A stretch of 64,000 nt of DNA, taken from the NCBI RefSeq assembly GCF_040529045.1, contig NZ_CP131914.1, positions 1,968,501 to 2,032,500 of the forward strand, read 5' to 3'. Below the pieces are notes generated by a model that worked only from the letters and a program-made list of their open reading frames with translations, did no database searches and was not told where the DNA came from. Numbering within the stretch: position 1 is the first letter of the stretch; each line of letters opens with the position of its first letter. This DNA is from Xanthomonas indica (GTDB lineage: Bacteria; Pseudomonadota; Gammaproteobacteria; Xanthomonadales; Xanthomonadaceae). Positions 7,762 to 19,990 of this stretch are shown here, piece after piece. The position numbers and the translations under genes were made by a program.

Positions 7762-7793
7762 CGCCCCTGTACCGCAAGGTGCAGGGGCGTTTT
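7762..7793 (+). terminator. Intrinsic terminator of the EF-hand gene
   Basis: A 12-bp stem (CGCCCCTGTACC paired with GGTGCAGGGGCG, one G-T pair) around a GCAA tetraloop is followed by TTTTG, 49 bp after the stop codon. Confidence 0.85.
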
Positions 7794-7949
7794 GCTGTGG
7801 GGAGGCGGGCATTCGCGCGCTGTCGCGACGCAGCGCCGCGGCATGCAAGCGTGGGTGGCGTGCGCAGTGCGGCGCAGACAGGCAGGATGCTGCAGCAGTA
7901 AGGGCACCGCCGCAGCCGATGCGCGCGGTACGGCGCCGCGCGCGCTGCC

Positions 7950-8471
7950 TCAGTTGCCGCGCGGCGCCGGCTGCACGCGCACGCGCACTTCGTCGCTGCC
8001 GGTGTCCTGCGCCGGTGGCGTGGCCTGCTGGGTCGCGGCGGGCTGGGCCGGTACGGCGGTAGGCGCGCGGTTGTCGCGGTGGCGCAGCACCGTCACCAGC
8101 GCCGCCGCGCCGATCGCCAGCAGCAGGGCGATGCGGATGCGCCAGGCCCAGCGCTTGCCGGCGTCCACTTCCACCTGCGAGCGGAACTCGTTCAAGTACG
8201 GCGCACGGCCCTGTTCGGGGTCGCGGCGGGTGCTGTCGAGCAGGCCGGCGTCGCGCAGCAGTTCGCGCGCACGCGGCTGGTCGTTGGCATGCACCACCCA
8301 CACCGTGGGCTGGGCCTGTGCCGCCACCGGGTCGAGATAGCTGAACTGGCCGCTGCGGCGGCTGCGGTAGGAGCGGCCGTTGCTCAGCCGCACCTCGATA
8401 CCGGCATCGCGCAGCAGCGCGGCCACGCCTTCGGCGGTTTCCACGCGCTGGCTGCTGAAGATCTGACGCAT
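7950..8471 (-). CDS. DUF2007-like N-terminal domain protein with one membrane anchor
   Basis: The 173-residue protein starts MRQIFSSQRVETAEGVAALL with DAGIEVRLSNGRSY, the usual opening of DUF2007 (putative signal-transducing) domains. A second PTVWVVHANDQPRARELL segment follows. One membrane helix (about 113-128, IALLLAIGAAALVTVL) leads to a Pro/Ala/Gln-rich, probably periplasmic tail. Similar Xanthomonas proteins are often labelled 'pathogenicity-like', a name not supported by any motif seen here. It is 10 bp downstream of tesB and probably co-transcribed. Function unknown. Confidence 0.75.
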   Translation of the reverse strand: MRQIFSSQRVETAEGVAALLRDAGIEVRLSNGRSYRSRRSGQFSYLDPVAAQAQPTVWVVHANDQPRARELLRDAGLLDSTRRDPEQGRAPYLNEFRSQVEVDAGKRWAWRIRIALLLAIGAAALVTVLRHRDNRAPTAVPAQPAATQQATPPAQDTGSDEVRVRVQPAPRGN

Positions 8472-8481
8472 GTCGGTGTCC

Positions 8482-9366
8482 TCAGCGCTTCGCCGGAACC
8501 TGCGCCGCGGCGCCGGCGTCGGGCACCACGCGGATCAGACCTTCCTGCGCGGTGCTGGCCACCAGGGTGCCGTCGCGGGTAAAGAACTGCCCGCGCGCCA
8601 GGCCGCGCGCACCCTGCGCGCTGGGGCTGTCCAGCGAGTACAGCAGCCAGTCGTCGGCGCGGAACGGGCGATGGAACCACAGCGCGTGATCGAGCGAGGC
8701 CATCTGCACGTTCGGCGTGTAGTAGCTGATGCCGTGCGGGAAGGTGGCGGTGCCGAGCAGGTGGAAGTCCGAGGCATAGGCGAGCAGCGCCTGGTGCAGT
8801 TCCGGCGCATCGCCGACCGGCTCGCTCAGGCGCAGCCACATCTGCTGGAACGGCGGGCGCTTGGGCGGATTCAGTTCGTCGCGCGGATACACGTGGCGGA
8901 ACTCGAACGGGCCGCCGCGCGAGAGCCAGCGCTGCACCTTGGTCGGCAGCGTCGCCAGCACTTCCGGGCGGGCCGCCGGGGTCGGTTCGATGTCTTCCGG
9001 CTGCGGCACTTCCGGCATCTTCAGCTGGTGGGTGGCGCCGTCTTCCTGCTCCTGGAACGAGGCCGCGCAGAAGAAGATCACCTTGCCGTGCTGGATCGCG
9101 GTGACCCGGCGCACCGAGAAGCTGCCGCCGTCGCGGGTGCGGTCCACGTCGTAGACGATGGGATGCTCGATGTCGCCGGCGCGCAGGAAGTAGGCGTGCA
9201 GCGAATGCACGCGGCGGGCGTTCTCGACCGTGGCCTGCGCCGCCGACAGCGCCTGGCCCAGCACCTGGCCGCCGAACACGTACTTGGTGCCGATGTCGCG
9301 GCTCTGGCCGCGGAACAGGTTGTCCTCCAGCCGCTCCAGCGACAGCAGCTCGATCAGTTCGGACAC
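8482..9366 (-). CDS. tesB: Acyl-CoA thioesterase II
   Basis: TesB hydrolyses medium- and long-chain acyl-CoA to free fatty acid and CoA in the cytoplasm. The 294-residue protein has the double hot-dog organisation: FRGQSRDIGTKYVFGGQVLGQAL (shown in part: YVFGGQVLGQAL), HSLHAYFLRAGD, then YASDFHLL, LDHALWFHRPFRADDWLLY and STAQEGLIR. The catalytic Asp and Gln of E. coli TesB map to YASD and STAQEG; the third catalytic residue (Thr before the IDHSMW segment) appears as Ser in MASLDHALW. No ATG fits; the start is the GTG at 9366. It lies just upstream of the DUF2007-like gene. Confidence 0.93.
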   Translation of the reverse strand: MSELIELLSLERLEDNLFRGQSRDIGTKYVFGGQVLGQALSAAQATVENARRVHSLHAYFLRAGDIEHPIVYDVDRTRDGGSFSVRRVTAIQHGKVIFFCAASFQEQEDGATHQLKMPEVPQPEDIEPTPAARPEVLATLPTKVQRWLSRGGPFEFRHVYPRDELNPPKRPPFQQMWLRLSEPVGDAPELHQALLAYASDFHLLGTATFPHGISYYTPNVQMASLDHALWFHRPFRADDWLLYSLDSPSAQGARGLARGQFFTRDGTLVASTAQEGLIRVVPDAGAAAQVPAKR

Positions 9367-9554
9367 GACGGGGGCGGGCTTGGCGGACAAGAGGCGGGGC
9401 CTGGCGACGGACGTGCGCCGATTATACCGGGCCGTCCGCGCGCGCCTGCGGCCGCGCGATCGCTCGGGCCTGGGCGCACGTCTTTCTGTCCCGCTCACCC
9501 GGACGCGCGCAACCGTGGCGCGGCATGCCCGGGGATCGATGGCACGCCCTAGCC

Positions 9555-10334
9555 CTAGCCCTTGCCCAGCCGCGCCGCCAGCGCGCGCAGTGCGGCCTGG
9601 GTGTCCGGTGCCTGCCAGTCGTCGATCAGCCGCTCCAGGCCGATGTGCTCGTCGGCCAGCGCGGCGCGTAGGTCGGCGCGGGCGATGGCGCGGGTCTGCA
9701 GCATCGGCTGCCGCGGCCGCTTCAGCAGTTCCAGTAGCCAGGCCAGCGCGCGCGCCACCACCAGGTCGGCGTCGACCAGTTCGTCGACCAGGTCGATCTC
9801 CAGCGCGCGCTCGGCGCTGACCAGGTCGCCGCCGACCAGCAGGCGTTCGGCGCGGTGCGCGCCCACCACCCGCCGCAGCAGGCGCTGGATGCCCTCCGGG
9901 GCGACCAAGCCGACCTGGGTCTCGTTGAGACCGATGGTGACCGGGCGCGCCGGCTCGGGGCTGCGCGCCATCACCCGGTAGTCGCAGCACAGCGCCAGCA
10001 CGCAGCCGCCGGCCGGGGCGTGGCCGGTCAGCGCCGCCACCACCGGCATCGGGCTGGCGGCCAGCGTGCGCGCCGCGCCGAAGAACTGCTGCCAGCTGGC
10101 GAGCAGCTTGGCGCGGTCGTCGCCGTGACTCAGCAGGTGCGGCACGTCCATGCCGGCCGAAAACAGCCGTTCGTTGCCGGACAGCACCAGGCCGTGCGCG
10201 CCGTCGGCGCCGGCCTGCTCGATCGCCTGGATCAGTTGCTGGCACAGCTCGGTGTCCAGCGCGTTGACCGGCGGCCGCGCCAGGCGCAGCTCGCGGATGG
10301 GGCCGTGGTTGATCACGTCGATGAGCGTCGTCAT
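9555..10334 (-). CDS. Enoyl-CoA hydratase/isomerase (crotonase) family protein
   Basis: The 259-residue protein is a crotonase: RLARPPVNALDTEL, LVLSGNERLFSAGMDVPHLL (oxyanion-hole strand), AALTGHAPAGGCVLALCCDYRVMA (second oxyanion Gly) and GLNETQVGLVAPEG. The acid/base pattern is not the standard pair of glutamates seen in short-chain enoyl-CoA hydratase, so hydratase versus isomerase cannot be decided. The start at 10334 removes a non-homologous 54-codon extension. It is divergent from the PCuAC gene, with 34 bp between start codons, so the two must share a promoter region. Confidence 0.85.
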   Translation of the reverse strand: MTTLIDVINHGPIRELRLARPPVNALDTELCQQLIQAIEQAGADGAHGLVLSGNERLFSAGMDVPHLLSHGDDRAKLLASWQQFFGAARTLAASPMPVVAALTGHAPAGGCVLALCCDYRVMARSPEPARPVTIGLNETQVGLVAPEGIQRLLRRVVGAHRAERLLVGGDLVSAERALEIDLVDELVDADLVVARALAWLLELLKRPRQPMLQTRAIARADLRAALADEHIGLERLIDDWQAPDTQAALRALAARLGKG

Positions 10335-10368
10335 GCTGCGGTCTGCTTTCGAAGAAGGAACCGCGGCG

Positions 10369-10815
10369 ATGATAACCAAACCATTCGCTGGCGTATTGAT
10401 GGTGCTATGCGCGGTCGCCACCGCGGCGTCGGCCGCGGAACCGGCCTGCGTCACCCTGGAGCAGGGCTGGGTGCGGTTGCCGCCGAATCCGGCCATGCCG
10501 ATGACCGCCGGCTACGGCGTGCTCCACAACGGCTGCGGCAAGCCGGTCACGGTCACCGGCGCCAGCAGCCCCCGCTTCGGCGATGTGTCGCTGCACGAGA
10601 CCACGCTCGTCGCCGGCGTCAGCCGGATGCGCGCGGTCGAGCGTGTGCCGCTGGCCCCCGGCGCCCGCGTCGAACTCAAGCCCGGCGGCATGCACCTGAT
10701 GCTGATGCAGGGCACGGGTGCGCTGACCGAAGGCCAGGCCGTGCCGCTGCAGTTGCAACTGGACGATGGCGGCAAGGTCGATGCGACGCTGACCGTGCGC
10801 AAGCAGGCGATGTAA
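10369..10815 (+). CDS. Periplasmic copper chaperone PCu(A)C
   Basis: PCu(A)C proteins carry Cu(I) in the periplasm to heme-copper oxidases. The 148-residue precursor has a signal peptide (MITKPFAGVLMVLCAVATAA, cleavage near ASA-AEP). The mature protein carries the exact family copper motif H-x10-M-x21-H-x-M: His in VSLHET, Met in VSRMRAV, then GGMHLML. A GAAGGAA Shine-Dalgarno sequence precedes the ATG at 10369. It is divergent from the crotonase gene. The only terminal oxidase in this window is the cyo operon, which lacks Cu-A; CuB loading is still possible. Two extra Cys (PACVTL, NGCGKP) could form a disulfide. Confidence 0.92.
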   Translation: MITKPFAGVLMVLCAVATAASAAEPACVTLEQGWVRLPPNPAMPMTAGYGVLHNGCGKPVTVTGASSPRFGDVSLHETTLVAGVSRMRAVERVPLAPGARVELKPGGMHLMLMQGTGALTEGQAVPLQLQLDDGGKVDATLTVRKQAM

Positions 10816-10835
10816 GGGGGAGTCCTTCGTGCCTT

Positions 10836-10901
10836 GTAGGAGCGGCTTCAGCCGCGACAGGCATTCACTGCAACGCGCGTCGCGGCTGAAGCCGCGCCTA
10901 C
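10836..10901. repeat. REP-like inverted repeat, family 1
   Basis: Two inverted arms built on GGAGCGGCTTCAGCCGC (10836-10858 and 10879-10901) can fold into a long hairpin. It starts 20 bp after the PCuAC stop. It belongs to a dispersed family also found at 18819, 24498, 24605, 34654, 44311, 47133 and 47260. The remaining 168 bp up to 11070 show nothing recognisable. Confidence 0.85.
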
Positions 10902-11069
10902 AAGGGCTGCGGCGCTGCAAAAAGCGGGCTATCAGAGGTGCCTGCAGGTGCTTGACTGAGTACGCGCCGCGGGGCGGTCGCGCGCTGCGCCGGCGAATTC
11001 AAACGCGAATGTCGCCGGTACTGCGATGGGTTGCCTTGCGCCGGGTCGGTCCCGGCGCCGGCACAGGCC

Positions 11070-11476
11070 TCAGCTCGTCGCCTTGCGCACCGCGTCCGGC
11101 AGCGGCGCGCTCTTGCCGGTCTGGGTGTCCATCCACACCACCACCACGTTGCCGTCGGAATAGAGCCGGCTCTCGTCCTGCTGGTCGACGATGCGGTGGC
11201 CAATGGTCACGCTGCTGGTGCCCAGGCGCTCGACGAACAACTCCACCAGGATGTCGTTGGGCCACACGATCGGCACGCGGTAGTTGACGTTGGTCGCCGC
11301 CACCACCGGGGCGATGCGGTCGCGCATCGAGACGCCTTCCACGCCCAGCATCCAGCGCACGCGCGCTTCTTCCAGGTAGGAGATGTACTTGGCGTTGTTG
11401 ACGTGGCCCATGCTGTCCATGTCGCGCCAGCGCACGCTGATCGGGATGCGCGCCAGGATCTTGTGTTCGCTGCTCA

Positions 11477-11477
<1 letters not shown>
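11070..11477 (-). CDS. Acyl-CoA thioesterase, 4-hydroxybenzoyl-CoA thioesterase/YbgC type
   Basis: The 135-residue single hot-dog protein has the catalytic segment RWRDMDSMGHVNNAKYISYL (Asp in DMDSMGHVNN) near residue 18. It also has NVNYRVPIVWPNDI and a terminal VVVVWMDTQTGKSAPLP, typical of this thioesterase family. The likely reaction is hydrolysis of an acyl-CoA; substrate unknown. Its ATG at 11477 overlaps the last base of the uvrA stop (TGATG), so it is translationally coupled to uvrA, an arrangement without an obvious functional reason. Confidence 0.9.
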
Positions 11478-14476
<2,999 letters not shown>

Positions 14477-14652
14477 GAAGAGATTCCGGAATGTGCCGGC
14501 CGTGGCGGTGCCGCTGGCCAGTGTGGGGGCGGAAAGGGGACGGCAATCGATCAGCGTACCCAGCTTGTCAGGTGGGGGCAATTGCCGCAGATCCCAGCGC
14601 CGCCGGGCGCCGGCGGCTGGCTGGTTCAGGCAGCCGTGCCGGCCCGCGGGGC

Positions 14653-14706
14653 TTGACAGTCCGGGTCTGGGTGGGCTTGACGCTGTCGCGTGCGGCGGCT
14701 TACAAT
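14653..14706 (+). promoter_or_regulatory. rplU-rpmA promoter
   Basis: TTGACG (14677-14682), an 18-bp spacer and TACAAT (14701-14706) form a strong sigma-70 promoter 67 bp before the rplU start. A second TTGACA lies at 14653-14658, 24 bp upstream of the first -35, without a clear partner. The rest of the 297-bp uvrA-rplU gap shows nothing. Confidence 0.8.
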
Positions 14707-14772
14707 CCCGCTCCTGTCTGCCCGAAACGGCACGACGGGAACGACCACAATAACTACAGAGGAAGTCTGGTC

Positions 14773-15093
14773 ATGTACGCAGTACTGGTCACCGGCGGTA
14801 AGCAATACCGCGTCGCGCAGGGCGAAACGCTCCGCGTGGAAAAGCTCGAAGTCGAAGCCGGCAACGAGATCACGTTCGACAACATCCTGATGCTGGGCGA
14901 CAGCGACGGCATCAAGATCGGCGACGCGCTGAAGGGCGCCGCCGTCACCGCCAAGGTCGTGGCCCACGGCCGCGCCGACAAGGTGCGCATCATCAAGTTC
15001 CGCCGCCGCAAGCACCACATGAAGCGTCAGGGTCATCGGCAGCACTACACCGAAATCGAGATCACCGGCATCGCCGGTGGCGACAAGAAGTAA
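14773..15093 (+). CDS. rplU: 50S ribosomal protein L21
   Basis: L21 binds 23S rRNA in the large subunit. The 106-residue protein begins [18 protein letters not shown], has FDNILMLGD, and the basic [20 protein letters not shown] segment that identifies L21. It is the first gene of the rplU-rpmA operon, 12 bp before rpmA, behind a strong promoter. The AGAGGAAG Shine-Dalgarno region lies about 7-14 bp before the ATG. Confidence 0.98.
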   Translation: MYAVLVTGGKQYRVAQGETLRVEKLEVEAGNEITFDNILMLGDSDGIKIGDALKGAAVTAKVVAHGRADKVRIIKFRRRKHHMKRQGHRQHYTEIEITGIAGGDKK

Positions 15094-15105
15094 GGAGCAG
15101 CAGTC

Positions 15106-15366
15106 ATGGCACACAAAAAAGGCGTAGGTTCCTCGCGCAACGGCCGCGACTCCAACCCGAAGTACCTGGGCGTGAAGATGTTCGGCGGCCAGGCCATCGA
15201 AGCCGGCAACATCATCGTGCGTCAGCGCGGCACCCAGTTCCATCCGGGCGCCGGCGTCGGCCTGGGCCGCGACCACACCCTGTTCGCGCTGGTCGACGGC
15301 AAGGTCGAGTTCTCGGTGAAGGGCGCCAAGAAGCGCCGCACCGTGAGCGTGGTCACCGAGGCGTAA
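15106..15366 (+). CDS. rpmA: 50S ribosomal protein L27
   Basis: L27 reaches into the peptidyl-transferase centre. The 86-residue protein starts [20 protein letters not shown], the universal L27 N-terminus, followed by [17 protein letters not shown] and [17 protein letters not shown]. There is no N-terminal extension of the firmicute (Prp-cleaved) type. AAGGAG lies 8-9 bp before the ATG. It is followed by an intrinsic terminator. Confidence 0.98.
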   Translation: MAHKKGVGSSRNGRDSNPKYLGVKMFGGQAIEAGNIIVRQRGTQFHPGAGVGLGRDHTLFALVDGKVEFSVKGAKKRRTVSVVTEA

Positions 15367-15411
15367 GTGCCGGTGTCCAGGGCCTGCGCCATGGCGCAGG
15401 CTTGCTGACGA

Positions 15412-15435
15412 AAGCCCCGCTTCGGCGGGGTTTTT
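15412..15435 (+). terminator. Terminator of rplU-rpmA
   Basis: AAGCCCCGC-TTCG-GCGGGG followed by TTTTTG, a stable UUCG-capped hairpin, 46 bp after the rpmA stop. Confidence 0.93.
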
Positions 15436-15446
15436 GTTTTGTGGCT

Positions 15447-16686
<1,240 letters not shown>

Positions 16687-16730
16687 GCGCTGCGCCGCAC
16701 CGCGGCGCGCAGGGCGGGGTGATGCGCACA

Positions 16731-16761
16731 CGAAAAACCCGGCCGAGGCCGGGCTTTTTCG
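16731..16761. terminator. Bidirectional terminator between obg and rpsT
   Basis: CGAAAAACCCGGCC, GA, then GGCCGGGCTTTTTCG. It has T-runs in both directions and can end both obg (plus) and rpsT (minus), whose stops converge here. Confidence 0.92.
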
Positions 16762-16807
16762 TAGTGCAGCCGGAAGCGCAGGCGCTCCCGGCGTCGACGG
16801 CAGCCGA

Positions 16808-17080
16808 TCAGGCGGCGGTCTTGATCGCCTTGATGCGGGCGCTCAGGCGGCTCTTGTGACGGGCAGCCTTGTTCTTGTGGATCAGGCCGCGCGAGCTGAA
16901 ACGGTCGAGGATCGGCTGGGCGATGGCGAAAGCGGCTTCGGCGCCGGCTGCGTCGTTGGCGTCCAGGGCCTTGATGACCTTCTTGACGGCGGTGCGCAGC
17001 ATCGAACGCTGAGCCGTGTTGCGCGCGTTGCGCACGACGGTCTGCTTGGCGCGCTTCTTGGCGGACTTGATATTGGCCAC
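16808..17080 (-). CDS. rpsT: 30S ribosomal protein S20
   Basis: S20 is a helical 16S rRNA-binding protein of the small subunit. The 90-residue protein begins [13 protein letters not shown], has [23 protein letters not shown] and ends with [19 protein letters not shown], all typical. It is divergent from murJ, the usual gammaproteobacterial arrangement, with its own promoter and a shared downstream terminator. Confidence 0.98.
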   Translation of the reverse strand: MANIKSAKKRAKQTVVRNARNTAQRSMLRTAVKKVIKALDANDAAGAEAAFAIAQPILDRFSSRGLIHKNKAARHKSRLSARIKAIKTAA

Positions 17081-17128
17081 GGTGGTGGTTTCCTGGAAAG
17101 CTGTGTGGTGGATAAAAACAAGCGGGAG

Positions 17129-17157
17129 AGTATGAAGCGTCCAAACATTCGCGTCAA
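17129..17157 (-). promoter_or_regulatory. rpsT promoter
   Basis: On the minus strand TTGACG (17157-17152), a 17-bp spacer and CATACT (17134-17129), 49 bp before the rpsT start. A further TTGACA lies just upstream, toward murJ. Confidence 0.75.
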
Positions 17158-17181
17158 GCCAATTGTCAAGAGGGTTGCCGC

Positions 17182-18789
17182 ATGAGCACGCCGCGCATGC
17201 TCCGCGGGCTGCTCTCCTTCAGCAGCATGACCATGGTCTCGCGCGTGCTGGGGCTGGTGCGCGACCAGGCCATCACCATTTCCTTCGGCGCCAACGCGAC
17301 CACCGACGCGTTCTGGGTGGCGTTCCGCATTCCCAACTTCCTGCGCCGGCTGTTCGCCGAGGGCTCGTTCGCCACCGCCTTCGTGCCCGTGTTCACCGAA
17401 GTGAAGGAGACCCGCCCGCACGCCGACCTGCGCGCGCTGATGTCGCGCGTGTCCGGCACCCTGGGCGGGGTGTTGCTGCTGGTCACCGCGCTGGGGCTGA
17501 TCTTCACCCCGCAGGTGGCGATGCTGTTCAACCCGGGCGCCACGGACGATCCGGCCAAGTTCGGGCTGATCGTCGACCTGCTGCGGCTGACCTTTCCGTT
17601 CCTGCTGTTCGTGTCGTTGACCGCGCTGGCCGGCGGCGCGCTCAACAGCTTCCACCGCTTCGGCCTGCCGGCGCTGACCCCGGTGATCCTCAACCTGTGC
17701 ATGATCGCCGGCGCGCTGTGGCTGGCGCCGCGGCTGCAGGTGCCGATCCTGGCGATGGGCTGGGCGGTGCTGGTGGCCGGCGTGCTGCAGTTGCTGTTCC
17801 AGTTGCCGGCCCTGCGCGGCATCGACCTGCTGACCCTGCCGCGCTGGGGCTGGCAGCACCCGGACGTGCGCCGGGTGCTGACCCTGATGGTGCCGACCCT
17901 GTTCGGCTCCTCGATCGCGCAGATCAACCTGCTGCTGGACACGGTGATCGCCTCGTTCCTGTACGCCGGCTCGCAGAGCTGGCTGTCGCAGGCCGACCGC
18001 TTCCTGGAGCTGCCGCTGGGCGTGTTTGGCGTGGCCCTGGGCACGGTGATCCTGCCGGCGCTGTCGCGGCACCACGTCAAGACCGACCGCGCGGGCTTTT
18101 CCAGCGCGCTGGACTGGGGGCTGCGGACCACCTTGCTGATCGCGGTGCCGGCGATGCTGGGGCTGATGCTGCTGAGCCAGCCGCTGGTGGCGACCCTGTT
18201 CCAGTACGGCAAGTTCACCGCCTTCGACACGCGCATGGCGGCGATGTCGGTGTTCGGGCTGAGCTTCGGCCTGCCGGCGTTCGCCCTGCTCAAGGTGTTG
18301 CTGCCGGCGTTCTATTCGCGCCAGGACACGCGCACGCCGGTGCGCGCCGGCGTCGCCGCGCTGGTCGCCAACATGGCGCTGAACCTGCTGTTCCTGGCGA
18401 TCCTGTACCAGGTGTGGGTGCCGGCGGAACTGCGCGCGCAGGGCGTGCGCGCGGCGCTGGAGGCGGTGCCGGGCCTGCACCTGGCCCTGGGCCTGGCCAG
18501 CGCGGTGGCCAGCTACCTCAACCTGTCGCTGCTGTGGCGCTGGCTGCGCCGCGACCAGGTCTACCAGCCCAAGCCGGGCTGGGGCGGTTACCTGCTGCGC
18601 CTGGGCGTGGCCTGCGCGGCGATGGCCGCGGTGCTGGCGCTGGGCCTGCACTGGCTGCCGGCGTTCACCACCATGGACAAGTGGCACCGCATCGGCAGCC
18701 TGCTGCTGCTGGTGGGCGGCGGCGGCGCGGTCTACCTGCTGGCGTTGCTGGCGCTGGGCTTCCGGCCGCGGGATCTGCGCGAGAGCTGA
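17182..18789 (+). CDS. murJ: Lipid II flippase MurJ
   Basis: MurJ flips lipid II across the inner membrane for peptidoglycan synthesis. The 535-residue protein is a MOP-superfamily membrane protein with about 14 hydrophobic segments. It shows the family signatures [18 protein letters not shown] and [20 protein letters not shown] near the N-terminus and [19 protein letters not shown] in mid-chain. The functional arginines (SRVLGLVRD) are present. It is divergent from rpsT and followed, after a REP element, by ribF. Confidence 0.95.
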   Translation: MSTPRMLRGLLSFSSMTMVSRVLGLVRDQAITISFGANATTDAFWVAFRIPNFLRRLFAEGSFATAFVPVFTEVKETRPHADLRALMSRVSGTLGGVLLLVTALGLIFTPQVAMLFNPGATDDPAKFGLIVDLLRLTFPFLLFVSLTALAGGALNSFHRFGLPALTPVILNLCMIAGALWLAPRLQVPILAMGWAVLVAGVLQLLFQLPALRGIDLLTLPRWGWQHPDVRRVLTLMVPTLFGSSIAQINLLLDTVIASFLYAGSQSWLSQADRFLELPLGVFGVALGTVILPALSRHHVKTDRAGFSSALDWGLRTTLLIAVPAMLGLMLLSQPLVATLFQYGKFTAFDTRMAAMSVFGLSFGLPAFALLKVLLPAFYSRQDTRTPVRAGVAALVANMALNLLFLAILYQVWVPAELRAQGVRAALEAVPGLHLALGLASAVASYLNLSLLWRWLRRDQVYQPKPGWGGYLLRLGVACAAMAAVLALGLHWLPAFTTMDKWHRIGSLLLLVGGGGAVYLLALLALGFRPRDLRES

Positions 18790-18818
18790 GAAGGGCTGGG
18801 AGTGGGGATTCGGGAGTC

Positions 18819-18887
18819 GTAGGAGCGGCTTCAGCCGCGACCTGGGGGTGCCGGTGAAATCCCCGGTCGCGGCTGAAGCCGCTCCTG
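18819..18887. repeat. REP-like inverted repeat, family 1
   Basis: Arms at 18819-18841 and 18866-18887 on either side of a 24-bp loop, 30 bp after murJ and 99 bp before ribF. Just before it, GGGAGTGGGGATTCGGGAG resembles the GGGAATG heptads. Confidence 0.85.
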
Positions 18888-18985
18888 TGGCGGGGCGCTG
18901 CGCCCGGGGCCTTGCCCCAGCCGCTATACTCGACGGTTACGCATCATCGACCGGCGCCTCCTGCGCCGGCGCTTCGGACCGAGGA

Positions 18986-19984
18986 ATGAGCAGGCTGTTT
19001 AGAGACGTCGAGGGCGGGACGCTGTTCCCGCAGGGAAGCGTGGTCTGCATCGGCGCCTTCGATGGCCTGCACCTGGGCCACCGCGCGCTGGTGCGGCAGG
19101 CGATCGCGCGCGCGCGCGGGGCGGGCGTGCCGGCGGTGGCGCTGAGCTTCGAGCCGCTGCCGCGCGAGTTCTTCGCCCCGGCCGCGCCGCCGCCGCGGCT
19201 GACCCTGGCCCGGGCCAAGGTGCAGGGCCTGCACCGGCTCGGCATCGACAGCGTCGGCCTGCTGCGCTTCGACCGACGCATGGCGTCGATGAGCGCCGAG
19301 GACTTCGTGCAGCGCGTGCTGGTCGAGCGCCTGCGTGCGCGCGAGGTCTGGATCGGCCCGGCGTTCCGCTTCGGCCACAAGCGCGGCGGCGACATCGCGC
19401 TGCTGCGCGCGCTGGGCGCCCAGCACGGCTTCGCCGCCGACGAGATCGCGCCGGTGCACCTGCGCGAGGAGCGCATCTCCAGCACCCGCATCCGCGAGTT
19501 GCTGGTGGCGGGGGAGTTCGTCCATGCCGCCGAGCTGCTCGGCCGCCCGTACGCGATCGGCGGCCGCGTGGTGCGCGGCAAGCAACTCGGGCGCACGCTC
19601 GGCTATCCCACCGCCAACCTGCGCTTCGCGCGGACTCCGGCGCTGTCCGGCATCTACGCCACCTGGGTGCACGGGGTGGCGGCGCAGCCATGGCCGTCGG
19701 TGTCCAGTTTCGGCACCCGCCCGACCGTGCAGGGCGTGGAGCCGCTGCTGGAAGCGCACCTGTTCGATTTCCAGGGCGACCTGTACGGTCGCCACATCGA
19801 GGTGGAGTTCGTCGCCAAGCTGCGCGACGAGGAAACCTTCGCCGATCTGCCGGCGCTGACCGCGCAGATGCACCGCGACGCCGCGCTGGCGCGGCAACTG
19901 CTCGCCGCGCCGGCCGCCACGGGCCTGCCGCCCGTGTCCACCGCCCCGCGCGCGGACCTCCCCCTGAAGACCACCGACCGGTAA
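18986..19984 (+). CDS. ribF: Bifunctional riboflavin kinase/FMN adenylyltransferase
   Basis: RibF phosphorylates riboflavin to FMN and adenylylates FMN to FAD. The 332-residue protein has the N-terminal nucleotidyltransferase with GAFDGLHLGHRALV (the HxGH-type motif), GPAFRFGHKRGGD and ISSTRIRELL. The C-terminal kinase domain carries GRPYAIGGRVVRGKQLGRTLGYPTANL (quoted as GRTLGYPTANL). GAGGA precedes the ATG at 18986; the open frame extends upstream into the REP element and was trimmed. It lies 6 bp upstream of ileS, with which it is surely co-transcribed. Confidence 0.96.
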   Translation: MSRLFRDVEGGTLFPQGSVVCIGAFDGLHLGHRALVRQAIARARGAGVPAVALSFEPLPREFFAPAAPPPRLTLARAKVQGLHRLGIDSVGLLRFDRRMASMSAEDFVQRVLVERLRAREVWIGPAFRFGHKRGGDIALLRALGAQHGFAADEIAPVHLREERISSTRIRELLVAGEFVHAAELLGRPYAIGGRVVRGKQLGRTLGYPTANLRFARTPALSGIYATWVHGVAAQPWPSVSSFGTRPTVQGVEPLLEAHLFDFQGDLYGRHIEVEFVAKLRDEETFADLPALTAQMHRDAALARQLLAAPAATGLPPVSTAPRADLPLKTTDR

Positions 19985-19990
19985 CTGCCC

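Noticed and set aside
18901-18930. TATACT near 18925 as a ribF promoter
   Set aside because: It is a good -10 word, but no -35 hexamer lies at 16-18 bp; only TTGCCC 7 bp upstream. Not reported as a promoter.
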